Below, one piece after another: positions 24,803 to 34,231 of a DNA stretch of 64,000 nt. The stretch spans positions 558,001 through 622,000 of the forward strand of contig CAWFRO010000011.1 in NCBI GenBank assembly GCA_963818225.1. Direction: 5' to 3'. A program made the position numbers and the translations under genes. This DNA comes from Palsa-504 sp963818225 (GTDB taxonomy: Bacteria; Actinomycetota; Actinomycetes; Streptosporangiales; Streptosporangiaceae). The first letter of the stretch is position 1; each line of letters begins with the position of its first letter. Below the pieces are notes generated by a model, which was given only the letters and a program-made list of their open reading frames with translations, did no database searches and was not told the DNA's origin.

Positions 24803-26599
24803 TCATCCGCCGAAGCCGAGGTCCACGTCCCGGGAGAGCGTGACCGCCGACTCGAGCATCGCGGCATGCACGAATGCCTGCGGCAGGTTCCCGCGCAGTT
24901 GCCGCTGGTGGACGTCGTACTCCTCGGTGTAAAGGGCGGCGGGCCCGGCTGCGGAGCGGTTCCGCTCAAACCAGTGTGCAGCGGCGACGGGGTGACCGCA
25001 GGCGTGCTCGACCAGGGCCATCCAGAAGCCGCAGAGCAGGAAGGCGCCCTCCGCCTCGTGCAATGGCCGGGCGTCGTGCCGGAAGCGGTAAACAAAGCCG
25101 TCAGCCGCCAGTTCGTTGCGCACCGCGTCGATGGTGGCGACGTTGCGCGGGTCGGACAGCCCGAGACCACCGCGGATGACGGAGTGAAGGAGCGCCGCGT
25201 CGACCTGTTCATCGTCAGGTGACCGCTGCCATCGCCCGGAAGGGTGCACGCAGTCCTTGAGGCTGGCCATAATCGTGTCGGCCAGCGAGCTCCACCTGGC
25301 CGCCTCCCGCCGCCCGTGCCCGCCGCTGGCCTCTGCCGCCTCAGCGACCGCGCGCAGCCCGGACACGCAGGCCATCCGCGAGTGCGCCCAATGCCGGTTG
25401 TCCAGTTCCCAGATGCCCGCATCCGGCTCCTGCCAGCGCTGCCCGATCGCATCGGCCGCCACCGCGGCCGCGCGCCACTCCTCGTCGCCGAGCATGTCGT
25501 GCCCGGCCGCGGCGGCCAGCAGCGACAGCGCCTCGCCGAACGCATCCAGCTGCAGCTGCCCCCGCACCCAGTTGCCGCTGCGCGGCGCCCCGCCCGGGAA
25601 GCCGCGCAGCCGCACGCGCCGCTCGTCCGGGATCGGCTCGCCCGCCACCGTGTACCCGGGCATCATCTGCGGCCCGTCGGCCATCAGTCGTTCGGTGACA
25701 AACCGGACCGAGCTGGCCAGCATCGGGTGCGGCCCGTGGGCGGCCAGCGCCAGCCCGGCGTAGCACTGGTCCCTGATCCAGGCGTAGCGGTAGTCGTAGT
25801 TCCGGCTGGCCTCGAGCCGTTCCGGCAGCGACGTGGTCGCCGCCGCCACCATGGCCCCGCTGGCCGAGGTCAGCCCGCGCAGCACCGCGTAGGCGTGCCG
25901 CGCGTCGGCCACTGCGATCAGGTCGCCGCAGTCGGGGGCCACCTGTGACCAGGCCTCTTCGGTCGCGGTCCACAGCAGGTCCGGGTCCGGCCGCTCATCC
26001 GGCAGCTCGCGGTCGCTGATTTCCAGCACGAGGTCGTGGTGTTCACCCGGCGCCAGCCGCAGCGTCACGGCCAGCCCGCCGTCGGCCGGGCGCGCCTGGC
26101 CGGCTCCGGTCCAGCGGAACCGCAGCGCGCCGCTGTGCCCGGTCCACACGCCCCCGTGCTCGCCCTGCTCCCGTTTGAGGCCGGCCATCTGGCTCCGGCC
26201 GAAGCCGGCCCGCAGGTCGAGGAAGGCGGTTATCCGGGCGGGCCCGTCCAGTGCCTCCACCCGGCGCAGCAGCACCGCCCGGTGCTGGTCAGCAGGCATC
26301 GCCAGCGCCTCCCGGCACTCGGTCTTCCAGTCACTCACCCAGCGGCTCCGCCAGATCAGGGTCCCGCTCTCGTAGTAGCCACCCCACACATGCCAGCGGT
26401 CGGCGGGCGTCACCGTGTAACGGCCGGCGCCGCCGAGCAGTCCGCTGAACGCAGCCGGGCTGTCCCAGCGCGGCGCGCACAGCCACGCGACACTGCCGTC
26501 CGGCCCGATCAGCGCGCCCCGCTCCCCGTCGGCGACCAGCGCGTACTCCCGCAGCACGCGCGGGGTAAGCACGGCATCGGCAGTGCTGTCTTTTCTCAT
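24803..26599 (-). CDS. Glycoside hydrolase family 15 protein (glucoamylase/trehalase-like)
   Basis: A 598-residue GH15 enzyme. An N-terminal beta-sandwich (YALVADGERGALIGPDGSVA, WLCAPRWDSPAAF) is followed by an (alpha/alpha)6 barrel with RNYDYRYAWIRDQCY, the general acid in DAGIWEL, and the base in the TEEYDVHQRQLRGNLPQAFVHAAM segment. Actinobacterial members include trehalases and glucoamylases that release glucose from alpha-glucans or trehalose; the exact substrate is open. No signal peptide is seen, so it is cytoplasmic. It is divergent from the SDR at 26714 and may feed glucose to the oxidation genes downstream of it. Confidence 0.88.
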   Translation of the reverse strand: MRKDSTADAVLTPRVLREYALVADGERGALIGPDGSVAWLCAPRWDSPAAFSGLLGGAGRYTVTPADRWHVWGGYYESGTLIWRSRWVSDWKTECREALAMPADQHRAVLLRRVEALDGPARITAFLDLRAGFGRSQMAGLKREQGEHGGVWTGHSGALRFRWTGAGQARPADGGLAVTLRLAPGEHHDLVLEISDRELPDERPDPDLLWTATEEAWSQVAPDCGDLIAVADARHAYAVLRGLTSASGAMVAAATTSLPERLEASRNYDYRYAWIRDQCYAGLALAAHGPHPMLASSVRFVTERLMADGPQMMPGYTVAGEPIPDERRVRLRGFPGGAPRSGNWVRGQLQLDAFGEALSLLAAAAGHDMLGDEEWRAAAVAADAIGQRWQEPDAGIWELDNRHWAHSRMACVSGLRAVAEAAEASGGHGRREAARWSSLADTIMASLKDCVHPSGRWQRSPDDEQVDAALLHSVIRGGLGLSDPRNVATIDAVRNELAADGFVYRFRHDARPLHEAEGAFLLCGFWMALVEHACGHPVAAAHWFERNRSAAGPAALYTEEYDVHQRQLRGNLPQAFVHAAMLESAVTLSRDVDLGFGG

Positions 26600-26713
26600 G
26601 GCTTGCTACTTCCACGTCGCAGCGTTCGCATGCCCGCATCCGGTTTGAGCAGTCCTCCGGACGGAAGTAGGAGGGGACCACATCGGCACGCGATCAGAAG
26701 GCGGTGCGTCACC

Positions 26714-27808
26714 GTGAGCGAGGCGGGCCAGGCAGACCTGACCGGAAAGACCGTGGTTGTCACCGGGGCGAGCGCCGGCATCGGCCGGGCGTCTGCGGAG
26801 CTCTTCGGCCGCCGCGGCGCGCGGGTGGCGCTGATCGCCCGGGGCGAGGCAGGCCTGCGCGCCGCCGCCGAGGCGGTCGAGCGCAACGGCGGCACCGCCC
26901 GGGCCTTCCCGGCCGACGTCTCCGACTTCGATGCGGTAGATCAGGCCGCCAGCCGGGCCGAGGCGGAACTCGGGCCGATCGACGTCTGGGTCAACGTCGC
27001 CTTCACTTCGGTTTTCGCCCCGTTTACGCAGATCACCCCGGCCGAGTTCCGGCGGGTCACCGAGGTCAGCTACCTGGGCTACGTACACGGCACGATGGCC
27101 GCGCTGGCCCGCATGAAGCCGCGCGACCGCGGCACGATCGTGCAGGTCGGGTCCGCTCTCGGGTACCGTGCCATCCCGCTGCAATCGGCCTACTGCGGTG
27201 CCAAGCACGCGATCAACGGGTTCACCGAGTCGGTCCGCACCGAGCTGCTGCACGATCACAGCCAGGTGAACATCACCGTGGTGCAGATGCCGGCCGTGAA
27301 CACACCGCAGTTTTCCTGGGTGCTGTCCCGGCTGCCGCGCCACCCGCAGCCGGTGCCCCCCATCTACCAGCCCGAGGTAGCGGCCGAAGCGGTCGTGTTC
27401 GCGGCCGAGCATCCCGCCCGCAAGGAGTACTGGGCGGGCGGGTCGGCCGCGGCGACTATCTTCGCGCAGAAATTCGCCGCCCCGGTCCTCGACCGCTACC
27501 TGAGCCGGACCGGCTTCAAGTCGCAGCAGACGGACCAGCGTGAAGCCCCCGGCCGGCCGGGCAACCTGTGGGAACCGCTAGATGAGGCGCCCGGCAGGGA
27601 CCACGGAGCGCACGGCGAGTTTGACGAACGGTCCCGCGACCACAGCCGCCATGACCAGCTCTCCCAAGTCTCGGAGCGGGCGGGTGCGACGGCGGCGCAG
27701 GCCGCCCGGGCCGCCGGTGCGGCCGTGGCCGAAACCGCCGGGTCGGCCGGCACGGTCGTCACCCGTGCCTTCGGCTCGCTTATCACGAGCGCCCGGCACC
27801 GCCGGTGA
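26714..27808 (+). CDS. SDR family oxidoreductase with C-terminal extension
   Basis: A 364-residue SDR. Residues 10-245 form the Rossmann domain: TGASAGIG (18-25), S147, Y160 and K164 (YCGAK). The usual NNAG is replaced by NVAF. After the domain there is a long tail: a linker, an acidic/His stretch (HGAHGEFDERSRDHSRHD) and an Ala-rich helix (AGATAAQAARAAGAAVAETA), which could attach the enzyme to a partner or the membrane surface. The GTG at 26714 was chosen to match the family's N-terminus. It leads the oxidoreductase gene group 26.7-33.6 kb. Confidence 0.85.
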   Translation: MSEAGQADLTGKTVVVTGASAGIGRASAELFGRRGARVALIARGEAGLRAAAEAVERNGGTARAFPADVSDFDAVDQAASRAEAELGPIDVWVNVAFTSVFAPFTQITPAEFRRVTEVSYLGYVHGTMAALARMKPRDRGTIVQVGSALGYRAIPLQSAYCGAKHAINGFTESVRTELLHDHSQVNITVVQMPAVNTPQFSWVLSRLPRHPQPVPPIYQPEVAAEAVVFAAEHPARKEYWAGGSAAATIFAQKFAAPVLDRYLSRTGFKSQQTDQREAPGRPGNLWEPLDEAPGRDHGAHGEFDERSRDHSRHDQLSQVSERAGATAAQAARAAGAAVAETAGSAGTVVTRAFGSLITSARHRR

Positions 27809-27917
27809 ACCGCGCTCGGAGCCCTGGAGCCGCGTTTACTCCTGGGTCCGCGGGTCATGGCCTGACCTCACGCCCGGCGCCCAAACCAGGGCAGGCTGAC
27901 CTCCGAAGGGACACTGT

Positions 27918-28385
27918 ATGAAGCTGCGACCGCCGCGCCCGGCCCGCGGGCGGGCCCCGTACCGCTTTGACCGGATGATCCAGAACGTCGAGACTGGCCG
28001 GTTCGAGCGCAGCCTGTCGGCCCTGACGGCAGCGGGCGCGCTGGTCACCGCGGCTGAGATTTTCTTCGAGCACGACAGCGCCAGCTTCGGCAACAAGATG
28101 ATGTGGATTCCGGTGGCCCTCGGCCCGGTCGGCGCCGTCGCGGGCGTGGCCGGGTTCTTCAGCCAGCGGATGGCCAAGACGGCGCTGCCGGTGGCCTCGG
28201 CCGCCATCGTCGCCAACGGCCTGCAGGGGACCTACCTGCACGCCCGCGGGATCTCGCAGAAGCCGGGCGGCTGGTCCAACGCCCGCTACAACCTGGAGAT
28301 GGGGCCGCCGTTGCTGGCTCCGCTGCTCGTGACCATGGTCGGTGGCATGGGCCTGCTGGCCGCGATCCTGCGCCGCGAGAAGTGA
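27918..28385 (+). CDS. Small integral membrane protein of the oxidoreductase operon
   Basis: A 155-residue protein with four hydrophobic helices: LTAAGALVTAAEIFFE, WIPVALGPVGAVAGVAGFF, TALPVASAAIVANGLQ and LLAPLLVTMVGGMGLLAAIL, and a basic N-terminus. No named family is certain. Its stop overlaps the start of the next gene (GTGA at 28382), so the products are translationally coupled, and it may anchor the GMC/small-subunit dehydrogenase to the membrane or pass electrons on. That role is inferred from position. Confidence 0.7.
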   Translation: MKLRPPRPARGRAPYRFDRMIQNVETGRFERSLSALTAAGALVTAAEIFFEHDSASFGNKMMWIPVALGPVGAVAGVAGFFSQRMAKTALPVASAAIVANGLQGTYLHARGISQKPGGWSNARYNLEMGPPLLAPLLVTMVGGMGLLAAILRREK

Positions 28386-29071
28386 CCGGCCGCAAGGGTC
28401 GGCTGACCCGGCCGGCGGGTACGGGCACCGCGCCTGGCATCGGTGCGGCCGCCGGTGACCGGTTCCCCGGGTTTGACGTGCTTGACCAGGCCGGCCGCTG
28501 GGACCCGGTGACGGCGGGCGTGGTCCTGGCCCGGGTCGGCAGGCCGCCCGGCATCCGGTTTTTCACCCCCGCCGAGGAGGCCGCGGCGACAGCGTTGTGC
28601 GACCGGCTGCTGGGCCAGGACGAGGACGGCGGACCGAAGGTCGAGGTGGTTCCCCAGATCGACGCCCGGCTGGCGGAGCTGGAGACGGACGGCTGGCGCT
28701 ACGCCGACATGCCCGAGGACGGTCAGGCGTGGCGGGACTCGCTGCGCTTCCTGGACGAAGACAGCCGGGCCGCCTGCTCAGGTGAGCTGGCGGTGCTATC
28801 GCTGGCGGATCAGCGGGCCGTGATCCAGGCGGTGCAGGACCTGGCGGCAAAAGACTGGCACGGGCTCAACGCGGCGCACGTCTGGAGCCTCTGGACGCGC
28901 TACGCCTGCACGGCGTTCTACGCCCACCCGTCGGCCTGGAACGAGATCGGGTTCCCCGGCCCCGCCTACCCGCGCGGTTACAAGAACCCCGGCGTCGACG
29001 CCCGGGAGCCCTTCGAGGTCGCCGACGCCCATCCGTCCCGTGACCCGGTGCGGGGAAAGGAGCACGGATGA
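28382..29071 (+). CDS. Gluconate 2-dehydrogenase subunit 3-like protein
   Basis: A 229-residue small-subunit protein of the gluconate 2-dehydrogenase subunit 3 family: RFFTPAEEAAATALCDRLLG, VPQIDARLAE, then QDLAAKDWHGL and TRYACTAFYAHPSAWNEIGF, ending in a GPAYPRGYKN motif typical of these partners. In characterised systems it accompanies a GMC-type flavoprotein and helps its maturation or export. No Tat signal is visible here. It overlaps the membrane protein upstream and the GMC gene downstream by four bases each, so all three form one translational unit. Confidence 0.85.
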   Translation: MTGRKGRLTRPAGTGTAPGIGAAAGDRFPGFDVLDQAGRWDPVTAGVVLARVGRPPGIRFFTPAEEAAATALCDRLLGQDEDGGPKVEVVPQIDARLAELETDGWRYADMPEDGQAWRDSLRFLDEDSRAACSGELAVLSLADQRAVIQAVQDLAAKDWHGLNAAHVWSLWTRYACTAFYAHPSAWNEIGFPGPAYPRGYKNPGVDAREPFEVADAHPSRDPVRGKEHG

Positions 29072-30694
29072 CGGCGGTCCGCGACCGAAACGAGTCAGCC
29101 TGGCTGCTGCCGAACGACGGCACCCGGACCAATCACCGGCTGCGCGCCGACATGCGCCGGTACGCCGACCGCGACGTGGTCGACCTGGTGGTGGTGGGCT
29201 GCGGGGCCGGCGGCTCAACCCTGCTGCAGCGGATGGCCCGGCGCGGCTGGCGGGTCGTCGGCCTGGACGCGGGGCCGTTCTGGGATCCCGATGCCGACTG
29301 GGTCAGCGACGAGGCCGGCTCTCATCACCTGTACTGGACCGAACCGCGGGTGATCAGCGGCTCGGACCCGGTGCCGATGGGGTCGAACAACTCCGGCCGC
29401 GGGGTGGGCGGCTCGATGGTGCATTACGCGGGGTACACCCCGCGGTTCCATCCCAGTGACTTCTCCACCTGGACCGATGACGAGGTCGGAGCCGACTGGC
29501 CGATCGGCTATGGCGACCTGCGGCCCTACTACCAGGACATCGAGGCCGAGCTGCCGGTGGCGGGCGAGGACTGGCCCTGGGGCGACCCGCACACCTACCC
29601 GCAGCGCCCCCACCCGGTCGGCGGCAACGGCGAGATCTTCCTCCGTGGTGCGTACGCGTCCGGCATCACCGCCAAGGTGGGCCGGTCGCCATCACCAACG
29701 GCCGCTTCGGCAACCGGCCGCACTGCATCTACCGCGGATTCTGCCTCCAGGGGTGCAAGGTCAACGCCAAGGCATCCCCGCTGATCACCCATATCCCCGA
29801 TGCCCTCCTCACGGAGCCGAGATCCGGGCCAGCGCTATGGTCACCGGGATCGGCTTCGACGAGCGGACCGGCCGGGCCACCGGCGTGCACTACATCCGCG
29901 GCGGGGTGCCCCGTTTCCAGCGCGCGGCGGTCGTCGCGGTGGCCGGTTACTCGATCGAGACCCCGCGACTGCTGCTGAATTCCATCTCACGGCGCTTCCC
30001 CGACGGCCTCGGCAACGACTTCGACCAGGTCGGGCGGTACCTGATGGTCCAGGGGGCACCGCAGACGGCCGGTCGGTTCGACGCCGAGGTGCGGATGTAC
30101 AAGGCTCCCCCGCCGGAGGTCAGCAGCGAGCAGTTCTACGAGACCGATCCGGCCAAGCCTTACAAACGGGGCTTCTCCATCCAGACCGTCTCGCCGCTGC
30201 CTATCACCTGGGCTGAGCACGTGGCCGCGCAGGGCTATTGGGGAGCCAGGCTGCGCCAGTACATGAGCGACTACGTGCACTGGTCCTGCCTGGGCGCGCT
30301 GTGCGAGTTCCTGGCGCTGCCCGGCAACCGGGTCACCCTGGCCGAAGAGAAAGACCGCTACGGCCTGCCCGTGGCCAACTTCTCCTACTCCCAGTGCGAC
30401 AACGACCAACAGCTCATGCGGGCCGCGCAGGGCGTCATGGAGCAGATCTTGCACGCGGCCGGGGCCGACGAGGTCATCACCATCAACCGATACGCCCACC
30501 TGGTCGGCGGCGCCCGGATGGCCGCCGACGAGCAGCACGGCGTGGTCGACGGCAATTGCCGCAGCTTCGCCGTCCCCAACCTCTACATCACCGACGGCAG
30601 CGTGCTGCCCACGCAGGGCAGTGCGAACCCGGCCCTGACCATCATGGCCGTCGCCGCCCGCGCGGCAGACCAGCTGGCCGCGGGCGGCCGCTAA
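29068..30694 (+). pseudogene. GMC-type FAD oxidoreductase, two frameshifts
   Basis: The N-terminal frame has the FAD-binding VVGCGAGGSTLLQRMARRGW and GRGVGGSMVHYAG. It shifts near 29688 to the frame that reads VAITNGRFGNRPHCIYRGFC and again near 29805 to the frame with GAEIRASAMVTGIGFDERTG, which stays open to 30694. That part holds the C-terminal GMC motifs: HLVGGARMAADEQHG with the active-site histidine, and GSANPALTIMAVA with the asparagine. Both shifts fit one lost C in a C-rich run. Without them this is a full-length sugar or alcohol dehydrogenase of about 540 residues, the catalytic partner of the 28382 protein. Conservation across all three frames makes recent decay or sequencing error likely. 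Confidence 0.8.
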
Positions 30695-30714
30695 CGTAAC
30701 CGGAAGGAACACCC

Positions 30715-32508
30715 ATGGCTAAGCCCACCGTCGCCGACTACCTGCTCGAGCGCCTGCGCGCCTGGGACGTGACCAAAGTCTTCGCCTACCCCGGCGATGG
30801 CATCAACGGCATCCTCGCCGCCTGGGGGCGGGCCGGCAACGACCCCATGTTCATCCAGGCCCGGCACGAGGAGATGGCCGCCTTCGAGGCCGTCGGCTAC
30901 GCCAAGTTCACCGGCAACTTCGGCGTCTGCATGGCGACCTCCGGGCCCGGGGCGATCCACCTGCTCAACGGGCTCTACGACGCCAAGCTGGACCACGTGC
31001 CGGTCATCGCCATCGTCGGGCAGACCAGCCGGAGCGCCATGGGCGGCTCCTACCAGCAGGAAGTCGACCTGCTGAGCCTGTTCAAGGATGTGGCCAGCGA
31101 GTACGTGCAGATGGTCACCGTGCCCGAGCAGCTGCCTGGCGTCCTCGACCGGGCCATCCGGGTGGCGCTGGCCGAGCGGGCCCCGACCGCCATCATCATC
31201 CCGTCGGACGTGCAGGAGCTGGAGTACTCGGCGCCCACTCACGCCTTCAAGATGGTGCCGTCCAGCCTCGGGATCGACTGGCCCACCGCCGTCCCCAGCG
31301 GCGACGCGATCGCCCGCGCGGCCGAGATCCTCAACGCCGGGAGCAAGGTCGCGATCCTGGCCGGCCAGGGCGCCCGCGGAGCGCGGGCCGAGCTGGAGCA
31401 GGTCGCCGAGCTACTGGGCGCCGGGGTGGCCAAGCCGCTGCTGGGCAAGGATGTGCTGTCGGATGAACTGCCCTACGTCACCGGCTCGATCGGCCTGCTC
31501 GGCACCCGGCCCAGCTACGAGCTGATGAAGGGCTGCGACACGCTGCTCACCGTCGGGTCCAGCTTCCCGTACACCCAGTTCCTGCCCGCCTTCGACCAGG
31601 CCCGGGCGGTGCAGATCGACATCGACGGCAAGTACATCGGGATGCGCTACCCCTACGAGCTCAACCTGGTCGGTGACGCGCGCGCCACCTTGCAGGCCCT
31701 GATCCCGCTGCTGCAGCGCAAGGAGGACCGGTCCTGGCGGGAGGACATCGAAGCCAGGGTGGCCCGGTGGTGGCAGACCATGGAGCAGGAGGCCATGGTC
31801 GAGGCTGACCCGGTCAACCCGATGCGGCTGTTCCACGAGCTGTCGACCCGGCTGCCCGGCGACGCGATCATCGCCGCGGACTCCGGCTCGTCGGCCAACT
31901 GGTACGCACGCCAGCTGAAGTTCCGCGGCGACATCCGCGGCTCCCTGTCGGGCAACCTGGCCACCATGGGACCGGGCGTGCCCTACGGGATCGGCGCCAA
32001 GTTCGGTCACCCTGGCCGCCCGGTGGTCGTGTTCGAGGGCGACGGCGCCATGCAGATGAACGGGCTGGCCGAGCTCATCACGATCAAGCACTACTGGGAA
32101 CAGTGGACCGACCCCCGGCTGATCATCGCCGTCCTCCACAACAACGACCTCAACCAGGTCACCTGGGAAATGCGGGCGATGGAGGGCGCGCCCAAGTTCG
32201 CCGAGTCCCAGACGCTGCCCGACATCGACTACGCCTCCTTCGCGACCGGCCTCGGCCTGCAGGGCATCCATGTCGACAAGCCCGAGGATGTCGGCCCGGC
32301 CTGGGACCGGGCGCTGGCGGCCGACCGGCCGACGCTGCTGGACGTCCGGACCGACCCGAGCGTCCCGCCGATCCCCCCGCACGCGACCTTCGAGCAGGCC
32401 AAGGACACCGCCAAGGCCATCCTCGGCGGCGATGAGAACGCGCGCAGCGTGATCATCGAAGGCATCAAGACCAAGGTGCAGGAATTCCTGCCGCACTCCG
32501 GCGATTGA
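30715..32508 (+). CDS. Thiamine-diphosphate enzyme, pyruvate oxidase-like
   Basis: A 597-residue member of the acetolactate synthase/pyruvate oxidase family. The N-terminal pyrimidine-binding domain has VFAYPGDGINGI and the catalytic glutamate in RHEEMAAFEAVGYAK; the central FAD/NAD-like domain has ILAGQGARGARAEL; the C-terminal domain has the TPP motif from GDGAMQMNGL to HNNDLNQVTWE. It is closest in character to PoxB-like, FAD-containing decarboxylases that send electrons to quinone, but acetolactate or other keto-acid carboligation cannot be excluded. GGAAGGAA precedes ATG 30715, 20 bases after the GMC gene. Confidence 0.88.
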   Translation: MAKPTVADYLLERLRAWDVTKVFAYPGDGINGILAAWGRAGNDPMFIQARHEEMAAFEAVGYAKFTGNFGVCMATSGPGAIHLLNGLYDAKLDHVPVIAIVGQTSRSAMGGSYQQEVDLLSLFKDVASEYVQMVTVPEQLPGVLDRAIRVALAERAPTAIIIPSDVQELEYSAPTHAFKMVPSSLGIDWPTAVPSGDAIARAAEILNAGSKVAILAGQGARGARAELEQVAELLGAGVAKPLLGKDVLSDELPYVTGSIGLLGTRPSYELMKGCDTLLTVGSSFPYTQFLPAFDQARAVQIDIDGKYIGMRYPYELNLVGDARATLQALIPLLQRKEDRSWREDIEARVARWWQTMEQEAMVEADPVNPMRLFHELSTRLPGDAIIAADSGSSANWYARQLKFRGDIRGSLSGNLATMGPGVPYGIGAKFGHPGRPVVVFEGDGAMQMNGLAELITIKHYWEQWTDPRLIIAVLHNNDLNQVTWEMRAMEGAPKFAESQTLPDIDYASFATGLGLQGIHVDKPEDVGPAWDRALAADRPTLLDVRTDPSVPPIPPHATFEQAKDTAKAILGGDENARSVIIEGIKTKVQEFLPHSGD

Positions 32509-32518
32509 GGCCGACGGC

Positions 32519-33622
32519 ATGGGCGATACCGCGATCGAATCGGTCGACGCGAGCGTCTACAGCGTGCCTACGGATGCCCCCGAGGCTGACGGCACCCTGA
32601 GCTGGGACTCCACCACCATGGTCCTGGTGCAGATCCGGGCGGCCAACGTGACCGGCACCGGGTGGACCTACGGCTCCTCTGCTTGCGCAAGTATCGTCGT
32701 GGGCAAACTCGCCGGGATCGTGTGCGGCCGGGACCCGATGGACACCGGCGGCGCGTTCGAGGCCATGGTGCGGGCCGTCCGCAACGACGGCCGCCCTGGC
32801 GCGGTCGGCTACGCCATCTCCGCCGTCGACGTCGCCCTATGGGACCTGAAGGCCAGGCTGCTGGGGCTCTCCCTGCCCCGGCTGCTGGGCGCGGTGCGGA
32901 CCGAGGTTCCCGTGTACGGCAGCGGCGGGTTCACCACCTACAGTGACCGCCAGCTGGCCGACCAGCTGTCCGGCTGGGCCCTGGAGCAGCGCATCCCGCG
33001 GGTGAAGATCAAGGTCGGCGAGTCGTGGGGCACGGCAGCCGGACGGGACCTCGAGCGCATGGCCCGGGCCCGCGAGGTCATCGGCCCCGAAACCGAGCTG
33101 TTCATTGACGCCAACGGCGGGTACAGCCGTAAGCAGGCCGTCCGGATCATGTCCGCCGCGTCCGACCTGGACGTGCGCTGGCTGGAGGAACCCGTCTCCT
33201 CGGACGACCTCGACGGGCTACGGGAGGTCAGGAACGCTGTCCAGGCCGACGTAACCGCCGGCGAGTACGGCTACGACCTGACCTACTTCCGCCGCATGTG
33301 CGCCGCCCAGGCGGTGGACTGTCTGCAGGCCGACGTCTCCCGCTGCGGCGGCATTACCGAGTGGCTGCGCGTCGCGGCCGTCGCCGCCTCCTACGGACTG
33401 GAGATCTCCGGCCACTGCGCACCACACCTGCACGCCGCAGTGGCCACCGCGGTACCCAACCTCCGGCACCTGGAATGGTTCCACGACCACGTGCGGATCG
33501 AGAGCATGTTCTTCGACGGTGCCCTCGACCCGGCCGGGGGCACCGTCCGCCCCGACCCGGACGCCCCTGGGCTTGGGCTCACGCTGCGAGCAGCTGACGC
33601 GGAACGCTACCGGGCACAGTGA
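32519..33622 (+). CDS. Enolase-superfamily (mandelate racemase/sugar-acid dehydratase) enzyme
   Basis: A 367-residue enzyme with the MR/MLE capping domain and TIM barrel. Catalytic residues are in place: KIK (K163, K165) in RVKIKVG, metal ligands D197 (DANGG), E223 (LEEP) and E249 (AGEYG), D272 and H299 (GHCAPHLH). The K-x-K plus His-Asp pair is the mandelate-racemase subgroup pattern, which includes dehydratases for sugar acids such as gluconate. Ten bases after the TPP enzyme and in the same operon as a sugar-type dehydrogenase, it probably dehydrates an aldonic acid; substrate is inferred. Confidence 0.87.
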   Translation: MGDTAIESVDASVYSVPTDAPEADGTLSWDSTTMVLVQIRAANVTGTGWTYGSSACASIVVGKLAGIVCGRDPMDTGGAFEAMVRAVRNDGRPGAVGYAISAVDVALWDLKARLLGLSLPRLLGAVRTEVPVYGSGGFTTYSDRQLADQLSGWALEQRIPRVKIKVGESWGTAAGRDLERMARAREVIGPETELFIDANGGYSRKQAVRIMSAASDLDVRWLEEPVSSDDLDGLREVRNAVQADVTAGEYGYDLTYFRRMCAAQAVDCLQADVSRCGGITEWLRVAAVAASYGLEISGHCAPHLHAAVATAVPNLRHLEWFHDHVRIESMFFDGALDPAGGTVRPDPDAPGLGLTLRAADAERYRAQ

Positions 33623-33689
33623 TGCGACGGACTGGCGGCGAAGCATGAGCAGCCAGGCCGGGGAACGCCGGCGAGGGCACGACTAGCGC

Positions 33690-34185
33690 ATGGGGAGGGC
33701 GGGACATGTTTCTGACCAAATCGGGCACGGGGCCGCGGTCGGCGCTGTCAGCATCACCGCGCTGAATGCTGTCACCTGCCTCGACATGACTGCCGCGTCC
33801 GTCTGGCCAGCGACGCCCCCTCGCAGGCGGTGGAGGAGCTGGCAGGGAAGGCAGGCACGGAAATCCCCGGCGGCGGCAGCGAGCGCGGCAACCGGCTGGC
33901 AGGACTCCGACCGCTATCCGGCATGGTGACTGGAGTGGCAGTGGGCGTGGCCGGGGCGTTCGCCTGGCCGGCCCTGACCGGATCACCGGACCGCTGGCAG
34001 CGGCCGCACTGGCCGCGCTGGCCATGGCAGGGGCGGACGGTCCGCTGGTCGTGCTCGGCCTGACCGAGCCTGGCGAGTGGACGGCGGCCGACTGGGCGAG
34101 CGGCATCCTCCCGCATGCCTGCTACGGCGCGGCCGCCTACGCCACCCTGGCCGCGCTGGAGCCTGGTCGGGTCCGGAACGATTAG
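33690..34185 (+). pseudogene. Conserved membrane-associated protein, two frameshifts
   Basis: Three consecutive frames give one coherent protein: GHGAAVGAVSITALNAVTCL (from 33690), then from about 33795 ASDAPSQAVEELAGKAGTEI and GMVTGVAVGVAGA, then from about 33975 ALAALAMAGADGPLVVLGLT and EPGEWTAADWASGILPHACY to a stop at 34185. Each step fits one lost base. I recall this as an uncharacterised actinobacterial protein of about 160 residues with three hydrophobic segments. It lies between the dehydratase and the reductase gene. Confidence 0.6.
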
Positions 34186-34231
34186 CCGGCGGCTGACCGC
34201 GGTCGCTGGCCTGGACCGTACCCTTCGGAAG

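Noticed and set aside
34115..34231. Upstream extension of the mycothione reductase-like frame
   Set aside because: The first 39 residues overlap the end of the preceding pseudogene and do not fit the family; GTG 34232 gives the expected start.
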